64,000 nucleotides of DNA from Marsupella aquatica (GCA_973895155.1 OZ316897.1:18290001-18354000); one strand, 5' to 3'. Positions 1 to 12,635 are shown, numbered from the stretch's first letter. Notes: generated from the sequence alone by a model not told the origin. Numbers and translations: made by a program.

Positions 1-1425
1 GGTGGAGCTTCTTGGTGAGATAGCAATTACTGACCTCTCCAGGTGGTCTGGCCCCGATGTAACCACTAAACCCGCGATGGATTTTTTGCATCCGTTCTGG
101 AGGAAGCAAACTCTGGCTGGAATGAATGATTTACCACGACATAAGATTGTGTGGAACAATTCAGCATTGGTATTAGCAGCTCATTGTAACAAGGGACTCC
201 AATCCCAGCATCAATATATTGACGTTTATCTAGTCGACTACTGTGACAATTGTGTCCAGGCCTGTGTACAAGTGCTGCCAAATTGTACAAATTGATTCGC
301 AAAGATTGGACAACAAATGTTGAACTTGTTAAAGCAGGGATTACTTAGACTGCCCAACACGGTGCCTTGAGCAAGAGACTTTTCAAGTTGCATGAAACAG
401 AATGATGAAGATAGATTTAGATTGGTTCCTGGACATTTCTCTTTTCCACCCCAAGAAGTTGGGTAGTCCAACTTATCCAAGCGTCTCCCGTCTCTGTATA
501 TCGTTGGGGCTCTGTCAGATGCATCTATTAGCCAAAATGGTACAAAAGAATCGGAGACTATTGTAAGTTGAACGATGGTTATCATAATATAGTATAGAAA
601 TTAAATGATGAGGGAGCCTGGATAGTCAACTTTTGGGATCGATATCATTGATCATTTTTTTAAGCAAGAATGCGAACGTTAACTGAAGTGCGGAGCTTCA
701 GGTTACAGATCTGAACAACAATGCAGTGCCGCTTTATGGGTGTTACTTGTGCACTTGGTGTTACCTCAGAAGAACTGGATGAATGATTATCAGAGAGTAA
801 TTAATATAATACGTGGGTTCAACACTTGCCGTCTTTGAAATCATTTTACATCGTTCTCACATTCAGAGCGTTGTTTTTTTTACATGAGAGATTGACTCTG
901 GTGTCGAGTCATTGCACTGGACGTATATTAATTGGGAACATTTCGTTCGTGCTACGGATCCTCTGGTGGACGATACTGATTTATCATGGAAAGGCAACTG
1001 AATCGGAGCCTTGAGTCTCTCCGTGAGACTCCAAACTCGTTTAGTTCTCTTTGCCTGTTAGTTTGAGGTATGAAATAGCAGGAAAGAGTCTGTCATGCAT
1101 GATGCCACACGAACGCGACGTCTCTCAGCAGCAAAGACTGAAGTGAGTTTGAGACTTACTTGCGGTCTTAAACAAAATATCTTTGCGGCACTATCTTTGG
1201 TTATATCTTTGCAATTCATTCTTCTGCACGCACTGTCATGGAGATTATCGTGTAAATCCTTATTGTTCAGACCCCTGTTCACTCTTTTTTGCTCCACAAC
1301 AGACACTCCTAGAGAAAAAGGTTGATGGTGAGAAGAGAAAACTGGCTTGTACGAGGATTTAATACTCCCAAACATCGTCTACTTAGCCTGTGCAAATTGT
1401 TCGGTTTGGAAACTGTTATGGTCGC
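1..1425. other. Intergenic sequence, no supported gene
   Basis: I find no recognisable gene here. An open stretch from the left edge to base 295 on the plus strand could be the end of a truncated ORF, but it has no ATG at its start and resembles no family I know. Other open frames overlap on both strands, as expected by chance. Confidence 0.4.
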
Positions 1426-1656
1426 TCAAATCGAAGTTAAGAACATTATATTTTTGTCATTTGCTAAACTTTGACATTCATCAAGTTGGAATCCTAAGTC
1501 GCTGATGATGTCACGGCAGTTGCTTGTTGCATCTGTCCCGGTGTTACAAAACAAGGATCCGGCCTCATCGGACATTAGAGATGTCATCTTGGACAATTGA
1601 AGACCTGCTCTCAATTGCTCGACTGCTGGACTTTCAAATGTACTAGTGCGCGTCAA
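1426..1656 (-). repeat. Duplicated segment with an inverted partner at about 44150-44400
   Basis: The segment is open on the minus strand for 76 codons. Its sequence returns in reverse-complement orientation at about 44150-44400, where part of it is also tandemly duplicated. The shared block includes a run around the peptide GFQLDECQSLA. The flanking DNA to the right (about 1640-2090) is repeated in direct orientation at about 44690-45080, so this piece was inverted relative to its neighbour in one copy. I do not recognise the encoded peptide. It may be a remnant exon or only a duplicated non-coding segment. Confidence 0.45.
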
Positions 1657-2365
1657 TCAGGAAAGCAGTAACAAACGCAACAAATTCTCTGGAAGTGCTA
1701 TGATGCATGCCTACCATATAGTTGCGCATCTGTTTTTCGACAACTGTCATCCGCTTTGAGAACAACTGATATGACTTCTTCCTCGAGTCTTCAATACGTA
1801 GAGAGCTGAGCACATGATATTTAGGCGAAAAGCTTCCATAAGACATGTTTTACAAGATAGTCACATGCATAAGGGCGGGCAACCAATGTAGTAATAATTT
1901 TACAAGTAAATAAAATTTTCACTCTGAGGAAAGTGATTGTCTATCTCTTCGTTAACCAATCGTGACCTTTCTATTCGACAAGTGACAATTGTTTGATTGA
2001 CTTGGTCGATTTGTGAGAAGCGTCGCAGCTGAGGTTACGGAATCCAACGCTTCAGAAACCGGAACTTCCCCGAATTGTAAGCTGGTCAAGAATCAAATCC
2101 AATAGTTCATACAATTAATTGTAGAACTGGAAATGCGAGTTATACCTAGACGCAACGTTTTCGTCGTGGAATGTAGCTGCCTTGGTGAAGACGGTAAGCG
2201 TCTGTAGTGCCAGAGACCTGCACTGTTTGATTTTAGTTTTGTGAGTCAAGATAGTTTCTTTCCTCCTTTTTTTGTGAATTCGGAAAACTCCTTTATTTCG
2301 ATTTCAAAACGACGGATACGTCATGCAAGCTGTGTCACGGATCTGTCATCCTTTGTTCACTGAGT
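1640..2365. repeat. Distal 5' part of the duplicated LRR-ROCO unit
   Basis: This block is repeated with moderate divergence at about 12290-12635 (upstream of copy B, cut by the 20-kb insertion) and at about 44690-45085 (upstream of copy C). Shared landmarks are the GATAGTCACATGCA-type stretch, a CTCGTTAACCAAT-type stretch and the CACTGAGTGGTCTACA end. It carries no supported ORF and serves mainly to define the edges of the segmental duplication. Confidence 0.65.
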
Positions 2366-4153
2366 GGTCTACATTTGCAGAGAACTAAAAAATATGAAGT
2401 CCGGCTTATCATAGTCTGTACAGTAGGTGATCGCAGCTGGACACCAAGGCTAGAACAGTACTATTGGACTACAGTCCGTTCAGGGGACCTTCGCGAGGTC
2501 GTGGACAGTTTAGTCAATGGGAATATGCCTTGCTGCCGTTGGCCGGTCACTTGGAATCGATTAGCAATCTAGTTTTTTTTTTTTGCCTTCAAACCGAAGC
2601 TGACCTATCGGACCAACTCCGGAGCATGTACCTCTGTAGGGTAGCCCACAAGGGGGTGATACCCAGGGATGGATCCGACAGGGACCAGACGGAGGGAGAG
2701 AGGGATTAGCAATCTACTTTCACAAGCAATTAGTCCACTTGAATTGGACGGAAAATGAAAGCCGTACTTCTCTCCTAGACTCTCTGTGGAGGAAGCGGAA
2801 CCATTAGAGAGTCCTCGATCGGCACACTCTCCACAAAAACCAAACGCTGTAGACCGTGTTAACGTCGGGACTTGTAGTGTGGCACGTGCACGCAGAAATT
2901 CCAAGTTCAGGAGCCGACTATCTGTTCGGATGCTGCAGGCGCATACGCTAGCACAGAGAACGAGATTTACATACTGGTGATGCAGTTCATTACACCGATG
3001 GTCGAATGCATTTCCTTTGGTGTTTTAGTCTCTATGGTGGTACACTGTCAACTTCAGATCCCCTTCTGAATGGAGCCGAGCTACTATATACGACTTACCA
3101 CACTGTCAAAACCATCCTGTCGTTGATAGACGGTAATATGTTTTTCATAATCACGATTGGCCCAAGTTCTCGTCCACACTTTGCTCTTACACAACGTCCA
3201 ATCAACCATGTCTCACTGGGTTCATCCGATACTGGTCATGCAAGATTGGATTTGTTAGGCCTAAAAGTCTCGAGCTGGTTGGTTGCTGCACGCTATATGA
3301 TGTCAGTTTGTCGCGAGTGTCAAGAATCCGTTGCTTCTCTCTGACTTTTATTTGTGACATCTTCTATTCTACACACTTCACAATGATATTTCATATTTCC
3401 TGCCTGTTGATTATGGTCCGTCTTGCGGCTGACAGGAGGCTGTTGGCGACTTGAAGCAAAGGCGAAGCATTTCGATTTGGAAGTGACTTACATGATCGGA
3501 GCCAACGCTCAAAGAGAGCAACGGACTGATCAGGAGCTAATCTTTCAAGAGAGAGTCATAATTCATGTTCCGATCCTGGCAATTGACAGATATGTGGTTA
3601 CACGATCGACCGTCATCTATGGTAACTACAGGAATTGGTCCTGGAGTTTAGCTCGACAGATTCCATTCGGCACTAGTCATCTCACAAGACAAAAAAGTTT
3701 GTGGACTACTTCCGAAGCTTTGCCGGCCAGATCGAGCTGCCTGAGTCCTGTTTAATAGAGACCCCCAAAGTCACATTGCGGGGCTGCGCACAGGTTATTT
3801 CTATCACCCGGAGATATCGCTGTTGTAACTGCACGAAATTTCATCATCCGTGGAACTATGTTGCTTCAACATGCGATAGAAACACACTTCAAGCAACAAA
3901 AAGATAGTACTGTAGAATCCATTGGAAGCTCGATTGGAAGGTGTACGTGCGTCATTACTCTATGAAAACGTGTGATGCGTACTGATTTCTGCAAATTGAG
4001 TCCGGCGCAGGACGCTGAAATTTGGAAGGGAGTATCCATGTGCTGGCTTCTGTTGTATCCCAGTCCGAGAAGGGATATCCTCACGGAATTCGTTCAACGA
4101 AAAGGGCTGCTGCATCTTCGGTTGATTGCAAGTAGTTCGAAACTGGGTTCAAG
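2366..4153. repeat. 5' flank of LRR-ROCO copy A, duplicated upstream of copy B
   Basis: This stretch aligns along its length with about 32745-34718, immediately upstream of copy B. Copy B carries about 340 bp (roughly 34057-34396) absent here, and there are many small differences. It is likely to contain the promoter of the ROCO gene, but the only TATA-like run seen, near 3084, is about 1 kb from the ATG, so no core promoter is called. The short ORFs here are not conserved between the two copies. Confidence 0.6.
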
Positions 4154-7100
4154 ATGGCCGCAAGTAGCAGCGACTGGGATGAAGCCGTGGCCTATTGGAG
4201 CAGAGTTGGAGAGCTGGGCATGGAGGCTGCCCTTCGTGGAGCAGGATGTTCGGAACGGAGTATTGTTGATACGCTGAGTGAGGTCAAAAGCAGTGGAGAT
4301 AGCTTCGAACTGGGAAAGTTGAATAGCCTGACAACTCCTGAGTCGGCGAGAGCTGTGGTTCTTGCTACGATCGGTCGCGACATTTCACTTACCAAGACAG
4401 TCTTCTCCAGTGCAGACGTTCGGGCTATGACCGTGAACGAGGCTGCTGCTCTTTGTGTCAACTTGTGTTCCAACACCAATATTACAGATCTTATCTTATC
4501 CAATATGAACGTTTTTGGTACAGCCAAGGGGTGCGGGCTCTTGGCCCATGCCTTGGCAACCAATTCGTCTTTGCGCGATCTTTACTTGATCGAGGTCGAC
4601 ATGGGAAGTGCTGGTGTGAGATGCCTACTGCATGGGCTAAAGTCAAACAAGACTCTCGACACACTCGCTCTCGGGAAAAACCCCCTGCTGAATGAAGGAA
4701 TCTCGTGTGTAGCTGAATTTCTGATCAATAACGCTACAATCAAGTGGTTGTACCTTCATGACACTGGTATCTCCAAAGAAGGCGCAAATCATGACACTGG
4801 TATCTCCAAAGAAGGCGCAAAACAGATGTCCTCGGTCTTGGCGAGCAACTCTACACTGAGGACTTTATCTGTTGGAGTTGAAGCTTTTGGGAGAGAAGGA
4901 ATGAAGATGTTACTGCAGCCACTATCCCCGGACGTGGGGCAAGGTGAACCGAATGCCAACAGCCCGCAGAACACATCTTTGGAACGTTTGTACTTACATG
5001 ACCCAAATCGGGAGTGTGTGGAGTCCGTGACACATATGATCAAAACAAACAAGTCCCTGCGCACTTTAGGACTTCAAACAACAGACAAGGGCAAGACCTG
5101 CTTGGCGCCATTCCTGCCTACAGATTGGAAGGAGACAATTATTCCCGCCCTAAAAGCAAATAGTACCCTCACGAACCTCGACTTGTTTGGATGTTACGGG
5201 GTGATTGGAGAAGACGTCTATGAGTCTCTGCTGGATCTGCTCCAAAACAGCGATACCGGATTAGAAACGATCATTCTTGGCCAAACTGGTTTGGAATCCA
5301 AGCAGGGACAAATCAACGAAGAGCTTAGGATCAACAAGGAGTATCGATCTCGGCTCAAGGGTCAACCCCAAACGCCAGTTACTTCTGGTCGTATCGTATT
5401 GTGCGGATATGGTTTTGCAGGTTTGCCGTTTACTCTTCCTTAAGTTATTCATTCTTCACTGTGAGCTTCGACTTACTGTCAATTCTCAATCCTAAAATTG
5501 AACTGCTTGTGGACGTGTGTGAGTACGTACATTTAAGTGATTAGTCTAGACGTATGTAGAAAACGATTCCATTGTATTGGAACCAGTGTGTATGTATTGG
5601 TTGTTGAAGACCCCAACCACAAGTTCATCAATAATTGTGGTTGCATTGTGCTCCTTATATTACACAGTCATCTTTGCGTTGCAAACCCAACATGGTTTTA
5701 CATTGCTAATAATGACACTAGTAATTTATTGAATAAAATTGACTTATTATTTAATTTATTAACATTTGAGCAATATAATGTGTATTTTTTACTTTCAAAA
5801 ATTATATATTTTGACAAAAAATAAATGTCGCGGCCAATCTTATGTCATCATGTTTATCTTTTGTAAATGAACCAGACTACATTCTAGTAAAATATTTTTT
5901 GCATCTCAAATTTATAATTAACTATTTAGGCATAGAGTATTGTACTATAATATACAATTTAGTGTTAAAAAATATATATTTAAAGATAAAAAGTGAATAT
6001 TTAGAAGGCTAAAATTGAACAAAATAAAACACTCTTAATGAATAGAGTGAAAAGAATTGAAACTATCTGCTGAATGTGATGTAACGCAAGGTCTGTTGGT
6101 TTGAAGATATGTTGGTTTGAATGGCAGGAAAAACAGAAATTTCCAAGACCATGAAGCGCATAGAGCATGGCACTTCCTACACTCACCCCCTCCAAATGTT
6201 GTGGAAGAGAGTGATGCAATTGTACCCTTGTTTTCAACAAATCCTGCTTGGGAGCGATGCGCCCAAAGAATTGACAGCCCGAACAAGAGGACTTCATGTA
6301 GTAGTTCTTGAGAAACAGCCATATTTGAAGTCCGTTTGGGACTTTGCTGGGCAAAAGGAATACTATGCTCTTCATGACTACGTGTTCCCTGATGTCAAGA
6401 ATTCATATTTTCTGTACGTCTGTAGTTGCCGATGTCTTCCGGATGATGCAGATCCAAAAGGCAAAATTAAGGATGAAAGCGCCATTAGAGATGAGTGTGA
6501 GTATTGGATGAGATTTCTGGCGTCCAATTCCAAACAAGGCGGACGGAGTCAATTGCCTCGAGTGAGATTTGTTCTAACGAAGACAGACACCCTCCACTCC
6601 CCAGGGCAGTTTGCTCCCAGAGCAAAGCGTGTGGTGCGTGAGTTGAAAAATGTGTTCAAGGATGTCCTCGATTTGAGTGACGACATTGAGGTTGTGAATG
6701 CTCATTCTGCTGGAGATGTGCAGCGCCTGCTCACTGCATGTAGTGACAACTTAAAAGAAATCTTGGCACAACAAACAGAATATGTCGTGTGTGAGCAAGT
6801 TCGTGATCTCTTGGAGGGCTGGTCCAAGAAAAATCCATTGAAACCTGTTCTAAGCCTTGAGGAATTTTACAAGTTGTGTAGAGAAGAGCTACAATTTGAT
6901 CAGCTGTCAGAGGATGGCTGGAGAATTGTCTTAGCTTATTTGAATGATCTAGGAGAAATTATATTTTCCAAGAAAACTGATTTCATTGTGACCAACCCTA
7001 GTTGGTTTGGGATTGATGTTTTGGGTTCTTTGATAAATGCATTCAAAGGAGCAGACCAGCCTCCAAGAGAGGATTCCACGTGCATTAGTGCTTTCTGGGG

Positions 7101-8834
7101 TGGCAGTGCTTTCTGGGGCCGCCGGGAGTTTTATGAGCTTGACCATCGCCAGGGCTTTGTAGCGAGGCAAGACATGAAAGAACATTTGGAGGTGTCGTTG
7201 CAGAGCATGGATATGAAGCAAAGCATCCCACCCGAGAAATTGATAGATTTGATGATCCACTTGGAAATGTGCTTTGAAAATATCCAAGAAGATCCAGAAA
7301 AAATGGATTCTTCGTTGTTCATGCCAGCCCTTTTCGATGATGAGAAGGAGACTGCTGCAAAGGGTGAACGGCCACTGCGATGGCAAGTACAACAGGAAGG
7401 GCACTTGGAGTATTTTGGCCGCCGCCTTGAATGTCAGAACAGATCCACCACATTTTTGACGCCTGGATTTTTCCCGAGGTTGCAGGTAATTCTGGAAGCT
7501 TTGAACCCATTTCAAACCTTTTGGTCTCTTGAAGATCATATCTTGGCAATCAAACTATCAAGATTGTATGTTGGCAATCGGACTATGTGTGTGAACCTTG
7601 CTGATATTGTTCTGTTTTGTCCTGCATTCAATATATTTGTGATTTGCATTGCTTTTTCCTTGCTTGCTTTTTGAAAATTATCGCGTGATGCATGTAGGTT
7701 CACTTGAGGAATTATATACATAAAGAAGGGTGGACAAAGAATCTTGGGTTTGAAGTTGGAAGGAATCTCATAGCCTTTGCAGAAAGTGGTATTGAAATAT
7801 ATGTAGAATATGCTGGTGACACAGATGATTTCATTGATATACTAGTCAGATCATCGGAATCGTTCACAAAGACTATTGAATTTGTACAAAAACATGTGGT
7901 GGAGACAATCCGCACGTTTTGTGCTTCGCCTCAGGGATGCCAAGGAGTGGAGCTTGTTGAATCTGTGATAAGGCCCGTGTGTGTTGAGTACCTTCACTTG
8001 TGCATAGGTAGGAAAGCGCACTCAGTTTTAGTCTCAGAGCTGCAACGTAGATTAGCCAAGGACAAAGGCTCCCAACATACATGGAGCCAAAGAATAGAAA
8101 ATGTCAGCGATACTGACCGGGCTCTTGACTTGCTGGAGGGAAAGCGTTCATATGAGAAGATTAGTAGCAAAGGTCAAGTGAGTCTGGCACCCTTGGTTTC
8201 GAACTCCACAGCTTCAGTATCAAGCAGTACTGATCAATTACCGAAACTCTTCTATCCGTCTATAGAACACGTGGATCTACTCAGGAGATTGGAAACTCGC
8301 CTCAACTTGACTAAGGTGATCCCAATCAAGCTTCATCTTTTATGCGACCACAAAGACGGATCGCATAAAGTGGAAGGTCAGCCGGGAAGGACAGTGAAGT
8401 TGAATGCCAGGGCGGGTGGTTATGACATACCTATAGCGAAGCTTGCCGTGTCTCTCCTCTGGGCCGGTTTGAGCATGGTTGGTGCAGTGCCGAAGGTAGA
8501 CGACTGGATCCAGAGCTTGTTCACCGCCCCTGAAATGCCCACCCTGGATGGCGAAATGGTGCACGAGATGATGAACCCTGACCGTCCCCGCGGCTCACTT
8601 TCAGAAGAACAAATCTTGAAGGCGCTGGAGAGGTATTGGAAGGTTGATCCCCACACGCAAGGTCTCAAGGAGATCCTTAAACTGGATGACGGCTCAAGCT
8701 TTTGGAATGACTTCCAACTGCGCAAAGTAGTCTACAACGCAGAATCAGGTTATGAAAAAAGGATCGGCTGGGTGTGTGACAGCCACTTCAAGAAGGGACT
8801 CAAGCAGCGAATTTTGCGCTCCTCAACTCATTGA
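4154..8834 (+). CDS. LRR-Roc-COR (ROCO) GTPase, TORNADO1-like, copy A
   Basis: Predicted 1253-aa protein in three exons: 4154-5420, 6128-7485 and 7698-8834. Introns are 707 and 212 bp, both GT-AG. Residues about 80-400 are RNase-inhibitor-type leucine-rich repeats. The Roc GTPase domain follows: P-loop GYGFAGKT at about 418-425, created only by splicing exon 1 to exon 2; G3 motif DFAGQ at about 494; G4-like TKTD at about 573. A COR domain follows, with the landmarks WFGIDVLGSLI and FFPRLQ. No kinase is present, which matches plant TORNADO1-like proteins rather than LRRK kinases. ROCO proteins are cytosolic GTPases that dimerise through COR; partners here are unknown. The ATG is chosen because copy B starts at the same place. 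Relative to copy B there are two in-frame tandem duplications: 33 bp at 4757-4822 and 18 bp near 7087-7122. No frame disruption is seen. Confidence 0.88.
5421..6127 (+). other. Intron 1 of ROCO copy A, splitting the P-loop codons
   Basis: The donor follows GGTTTTGCAG and the acceptor is TGAATGGCAG before GAAAAACAG. Phase is 1: the codon for the P-loop glycine before the lysine is split. The intron is 707 bp here but 99 bp in copy B. The extra AT-rich 0.6 kb is probably ancestral, because pseudogene copy C shares its first 150 or so bases. Confidence 0.85.
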
Positions 8835-9929
8835 AAAAGATGGAGAGTAAGGTCAAAATATATTTGATTGACGAGACAAATGGAAAGATTCATCTCAAGA
8901 ACTGTGAATTGTTGGCGCGCAATATTGGCATCTAGAGCGATCAATTGTGTACCCTGCTCCAGCTTTTGACCAGTCGTCTACATGTATCGACCCTGACATG
9001 CTGCAGTAGGTGTGGTGCCCTTGATGAATTTGCCCACAGGCCGTTCAACGGACAGCGTTTCTGTGATGAACAGTTCGGCCATTGTGAAGCAGGTACTCAT
9101 GAAGCTTGTCTTTCTTGAAATGCACAGGAAACACCGTACTTTTGTTACCTATCAAATGTCTTCAAGACTGTCTGACCGATCCGACCTTATGCAGGTTGCT
9201 CGAGTGCCGTAATGGTGCCCCATAAGTCGTAACGATTCCTGATGCTGAAATGGATAAACTATGTTTCTGCTCACTTGAACTTCACGGTTCATGACTTATC
9301 ACTGCTGTAGCTCTCATTTTAAGAATTATCTCCAGGTTTAGGGCTTTCCAGACGGTCAGAAGATGTGCTTATGCAGGGTCAGACGAAGGTAATACAGTTC
9401 CAGCCCTTGGGAATTTTTGCGTAGATTACGTTTTACAATTGAACTCTCGTCATGTTACTTAATTTCACGAGCAAAGACCATCTCGGTATGAATGACTGAG
9501 CAAATGGATTTTATTTGCTCTAAGAATGAATTGTTTCTTAAGTAAATTGGTGCCAACGTGGGTGTATGTGGAACTAATCAGGCATGCTGCCAAATGCAGA
9601 ATCAACGAACGATGAACAGCACCAGCTTAGAGCAAACAAAAGAGAGCGACGAAGTTAACCTGCGGAAACTGCTTTTCAACTCCGAAACAATTCCAAGCAC
9701 TGGCCAGAAATTTGAGAAGTAGCCCTTTAGCCGTGCCTTCCATCTGGTAGAAGTATCCCTTGAATTTGATTGACTAGCGATTCTAAGAAGTGAACCATGA
9801 GGATCTAAGCTCTTGTGCTGATCTTGGTAGTGGTAATTAGTTCTCAGTAGGCTAGAACCTAGGAAAATGATAAATTGACCCAGATTGTTTTAAATTCTTT
9901 TGGGAACCCTTTCTATCAGAAGGGGTTGT
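8835..9929. other. 3' flank of ROCO copy A
   Basis: Non-coding sequence similar to the flank after copy B (38701-39480) and after copy C (from 49480). Small open frames such as 9012-9212 recur in these copies but with changed lengths and start points, so they look like non-coding duplicated DNA rather than genes. Confidence 0.55.
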
Positions 9930-10490
9930 CTACACAGAACCAGGCCATGAAAAAAGGATCGGCTGGGTGTGTGAGAGCCATTTTGGGAAGGGATTCAATC
10001 AGCGAATACTGAGCTCTGTACCTCATTGAAAGATGGAGTATAAGGGTATATATTTTTGTTTGACGAGAATTGAAAGATATATCTCAGAATTGTGAGAGAG
10101 TTGTCATCCCATCGGTTGGCATAATATCGGCGTACATCCATCTAGAATGATCGATTGTGTACCCTGTCCCAACGTTCGATCTGTACTCTACATGTATCGA
10201 CCCAGACATGATGCAGCAGGTGTGGTGCCCTTGATGGATTTGCCCTCGGGCCGCTCAAAGGACAGCGGTTCTGTGATGGACATTTCGACTTTTGTGAATC
10301 AGGTACTCTGAAGCTGGTTTTTCTTGAAATTTACAGGAAACAACTTACGTTTGTCATGTATAAAACATTTTGAAGTTTCTTTGCGCGATTCAACTTTATC
10401 CTGGTTACTCGAATGCTGTAGGGATACCCTATTATTCATAAAGATTCACGGAATCCCCTCCTCTTGCTGAAACGGATATGGCTTCTGTTG
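9930..10490 (+). pseudogene. Extra 3'-end fragment of the LRR-ROCO gene
   Basis: A second copy of the gene's last roughly 25 codons plus its 3' flank lies about 1.2 kb after the end of copy A. It encodes the RIGWVC motif and the GFNQRIL-like end. The stretch just before RIGWVC matches copy B (ACAGAACCAGGCCATG) better than copy A. No upstream exons accompany it. It is the product of a partial local duplication or of unequal exchange between units. Confidence 0.75.
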
Positions 10491-12079
10491 TGATAACTCT
10501 TCTTCAATGCATGGTTACCTTTCCCAATGGCGGGTTCAACAAATGACAGAAACATTTAAAATAGTCTGCCTACGCAATCAAGTGGCCGGGCACTCAACAG
10601 GAGCTTCTCCTTTTCAGCAATCTACTACTTTGGTGCATCAAGGAGGGCAACAACAAGCTGGAATATGCGCACGACATCCAATATATCAACATTGTAAGAG
10701 TGGTTAATTTCAAGTGATTGGTATTCATGTTGATAAGCATTTTCAGAAATGTCTGAATGTTGAACTGCAAGTAAAATTCAGTTAGGTCATTTGGAGTTAT
10801 GCATCGGACAATTTGGCCATATAGTTGTGGTCAAACTCCCTTGGGTATGCTTCAATCGGACAAACTTCAAAGTTATTGAGTGTTGCCGCTTGTAGGCATT
10901 CCTTTCAAGGACTCCATAGCTCTAGTTCTCTGTTTTGATGCCGTGAGTTGCCCAGCATCTTCCGGGCTTGTGTTCTGGGGTTTGGCATCCTCTAGTTGAA
11001 AGTATTCATGGAGCTTACACCTGTTTTTGAAACCGAAATCCTGAGTGAGCTATCTTGACAAACAGAAACGGCCATGAGCCCAAAAGTAGGGGGGGAAGAA
11101 TCCACAACTCCCCAATGAGCATATGCAATATTAATTCAGTCAGGGCTGGTGCAAAGGCATATTCTTCTACGAGACTCCAACATTGTGGTGATACCTCACC
11201 CGTGATATAGGAGCATTTAATAAGAAGGAAGAGGTCATGGGCCAGTCAAGTCTTGGGTGATGATAGAAGAAAACTGCGTAAAATGCTTCTCAACTCCCGA
11301 AACAACTTCAAGCACTTTCGAGAAATGCTGCAATTAGAGTCACTTTGACTCGATAAGAAGCCTCCTAGCCTTGTCTTCATCTAGGAAGAAGTATCCACTT
11401 TCACCCTTGACTTTCATTGACTAGTAATTCTAAAAAGTGGACCATGGGGATCGAAGGTCGTGTTCTGAGCCTGTTTGTCTTAGTTCACAGTAGGGCAACA
11501 GCCGAGGATAATGATGTCTATACAAGAAATTGACGCAGCCTACCGGAGTGAGATTGATTCCTTTGGTTTGAATATCGAGCAGACGCGCGGTAGCCGAAGA
11601 AATTACAGAGTGTCTAGACCAATATTTACAGGGCAAGGTGCTCCTGCATTGGTTCCTTCAAATTATTTACTCCTTGGGTCGGCAACAGCCGAGGATACTG
11701 ATTTCTACACAAGAAGACCATGGGGATCAAAGGTCGTGTGCTGATCCTGTTTGTCTTAGTGTACAGTAGGGCAACAGCCGAGGGTACTGATTTCTATACA
11801 ACAAAATTATGCAGACTACCGTAGTGACATTGATTCCTTTTGTTTCAATGAATATCGAGCAGACGGTATCTGAAGAAATTACGGAGTGCCAAGACCAATC
11901 TTTACAGGGCAAGATGCTCCTGCAGTGGTTCCTTCAATTATTCACTCGTTGGGTCGGTTCCAGTCAGAAAACTTAATGACCCTCGAGATGCGTTCTGGTT
12001 TTCAGATACAGGATTGACGATCAAGGGACATAGCCATTGACTGATTAAAAGTATTCCAGCAGCTTTATTACACCTTTGT
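10491..12079. repeat. Duplicated 3' flank with an internal tandem pair of about 280 bp
   Basis: About 11440-11690 and 11722-11965 are diverged direct repeats sharing an ATCGAGCAGACG-type stretch and a GGGTCGG end. A further related piece lies at about 41495-41610 after copy B. The part around 10640-10750 also returns near 40740-40830. The small open frames here are disrupted between copies, so no gene is called. Confidence 0.6.
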
Positions 12080-12635
12080 CAAAAACAAAATACTAATGGA
12101 TTACGATTGCGAAGAAGGCAATGGACTGGTTGACAGGACCATTACTCAATTGTAGTTTGTTTGGCCCTTTCTAGTAAATTGGGCCTTTCTCGCTGAAGCA
12201 TTGAGATTAGAAAAGCTGCCATTATCCAATTGAATCGAGTTTGTTGATAGTGAAATACTGGACGTGACCTGTCTTGACGAGGGTAGTCACATGCACGGGG
12301 GCGTCCAGTCATTGTAGTAGGAATTCTACACGTAAAGAAAAATTGACTTTTCACTCTTATGAAGGGATATTCTATCTACTCGTTAACCCCAATGGTGAAC
12401 TCTACTAAAAATTTCCTGAGGAAACGATTCCTCGTAGAACATGGCTGCCTTGCTCCATACGGTAAGCGCTTGTGGTGCAGAGACCTGCACAGTTTGTTTT
12501 TAGTTTCCTGAGTCAAGATAGTTTCTTCCTGGTTTTCTTTTTTTGAAACGGAAACGCTTTTATTTGGATTTCAAAAGGAAGTAGAAGTCTTGCAAGCTGT
12601 GTCACGGATCTGTCATTCACTGAGTGGTCTACAAT
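12080..12635. repeat. Start of the next duplicated unit, cut by the 20-kb insertion
   Basis: Matches about 1850-2360 upstream of copy A and partly 41670-41830. Homology stops exactly at 12635 and resumes at 32736-32744, upstream of copy B. This shows that the DNA in between was inserted into the copy B unit. Confidence 0.7.
12627..12635. repeat. Left 9-bp target-site duplication (GTCTACAAT)
   Basis: GTCTACAAT here is repeated exactly at 32736-32744. The uninterrupted relative upstream of copy A has a single GTCTACATT at the equivalent place. The repeat cannot be extended on either side. Confidence 0.75.

Noticed and set aside
6949-7539. A 196-codon frame on the minus strand, with a similar one at 36852-37289.
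   Set aside because: Both are antisense to exon 2 and intron 2 of the ROCO genes and are open only because of the codon use of the real gene.
6121-7674. Exons 2 and 3 of the ROCO genes as separate proteins starting at MAGKTEIS and at a TTG in exon 3.
   Set aside because: The splice sites join all three exons in frame and rebuild the P-loop and the COR domain, so they are parts of one gene.
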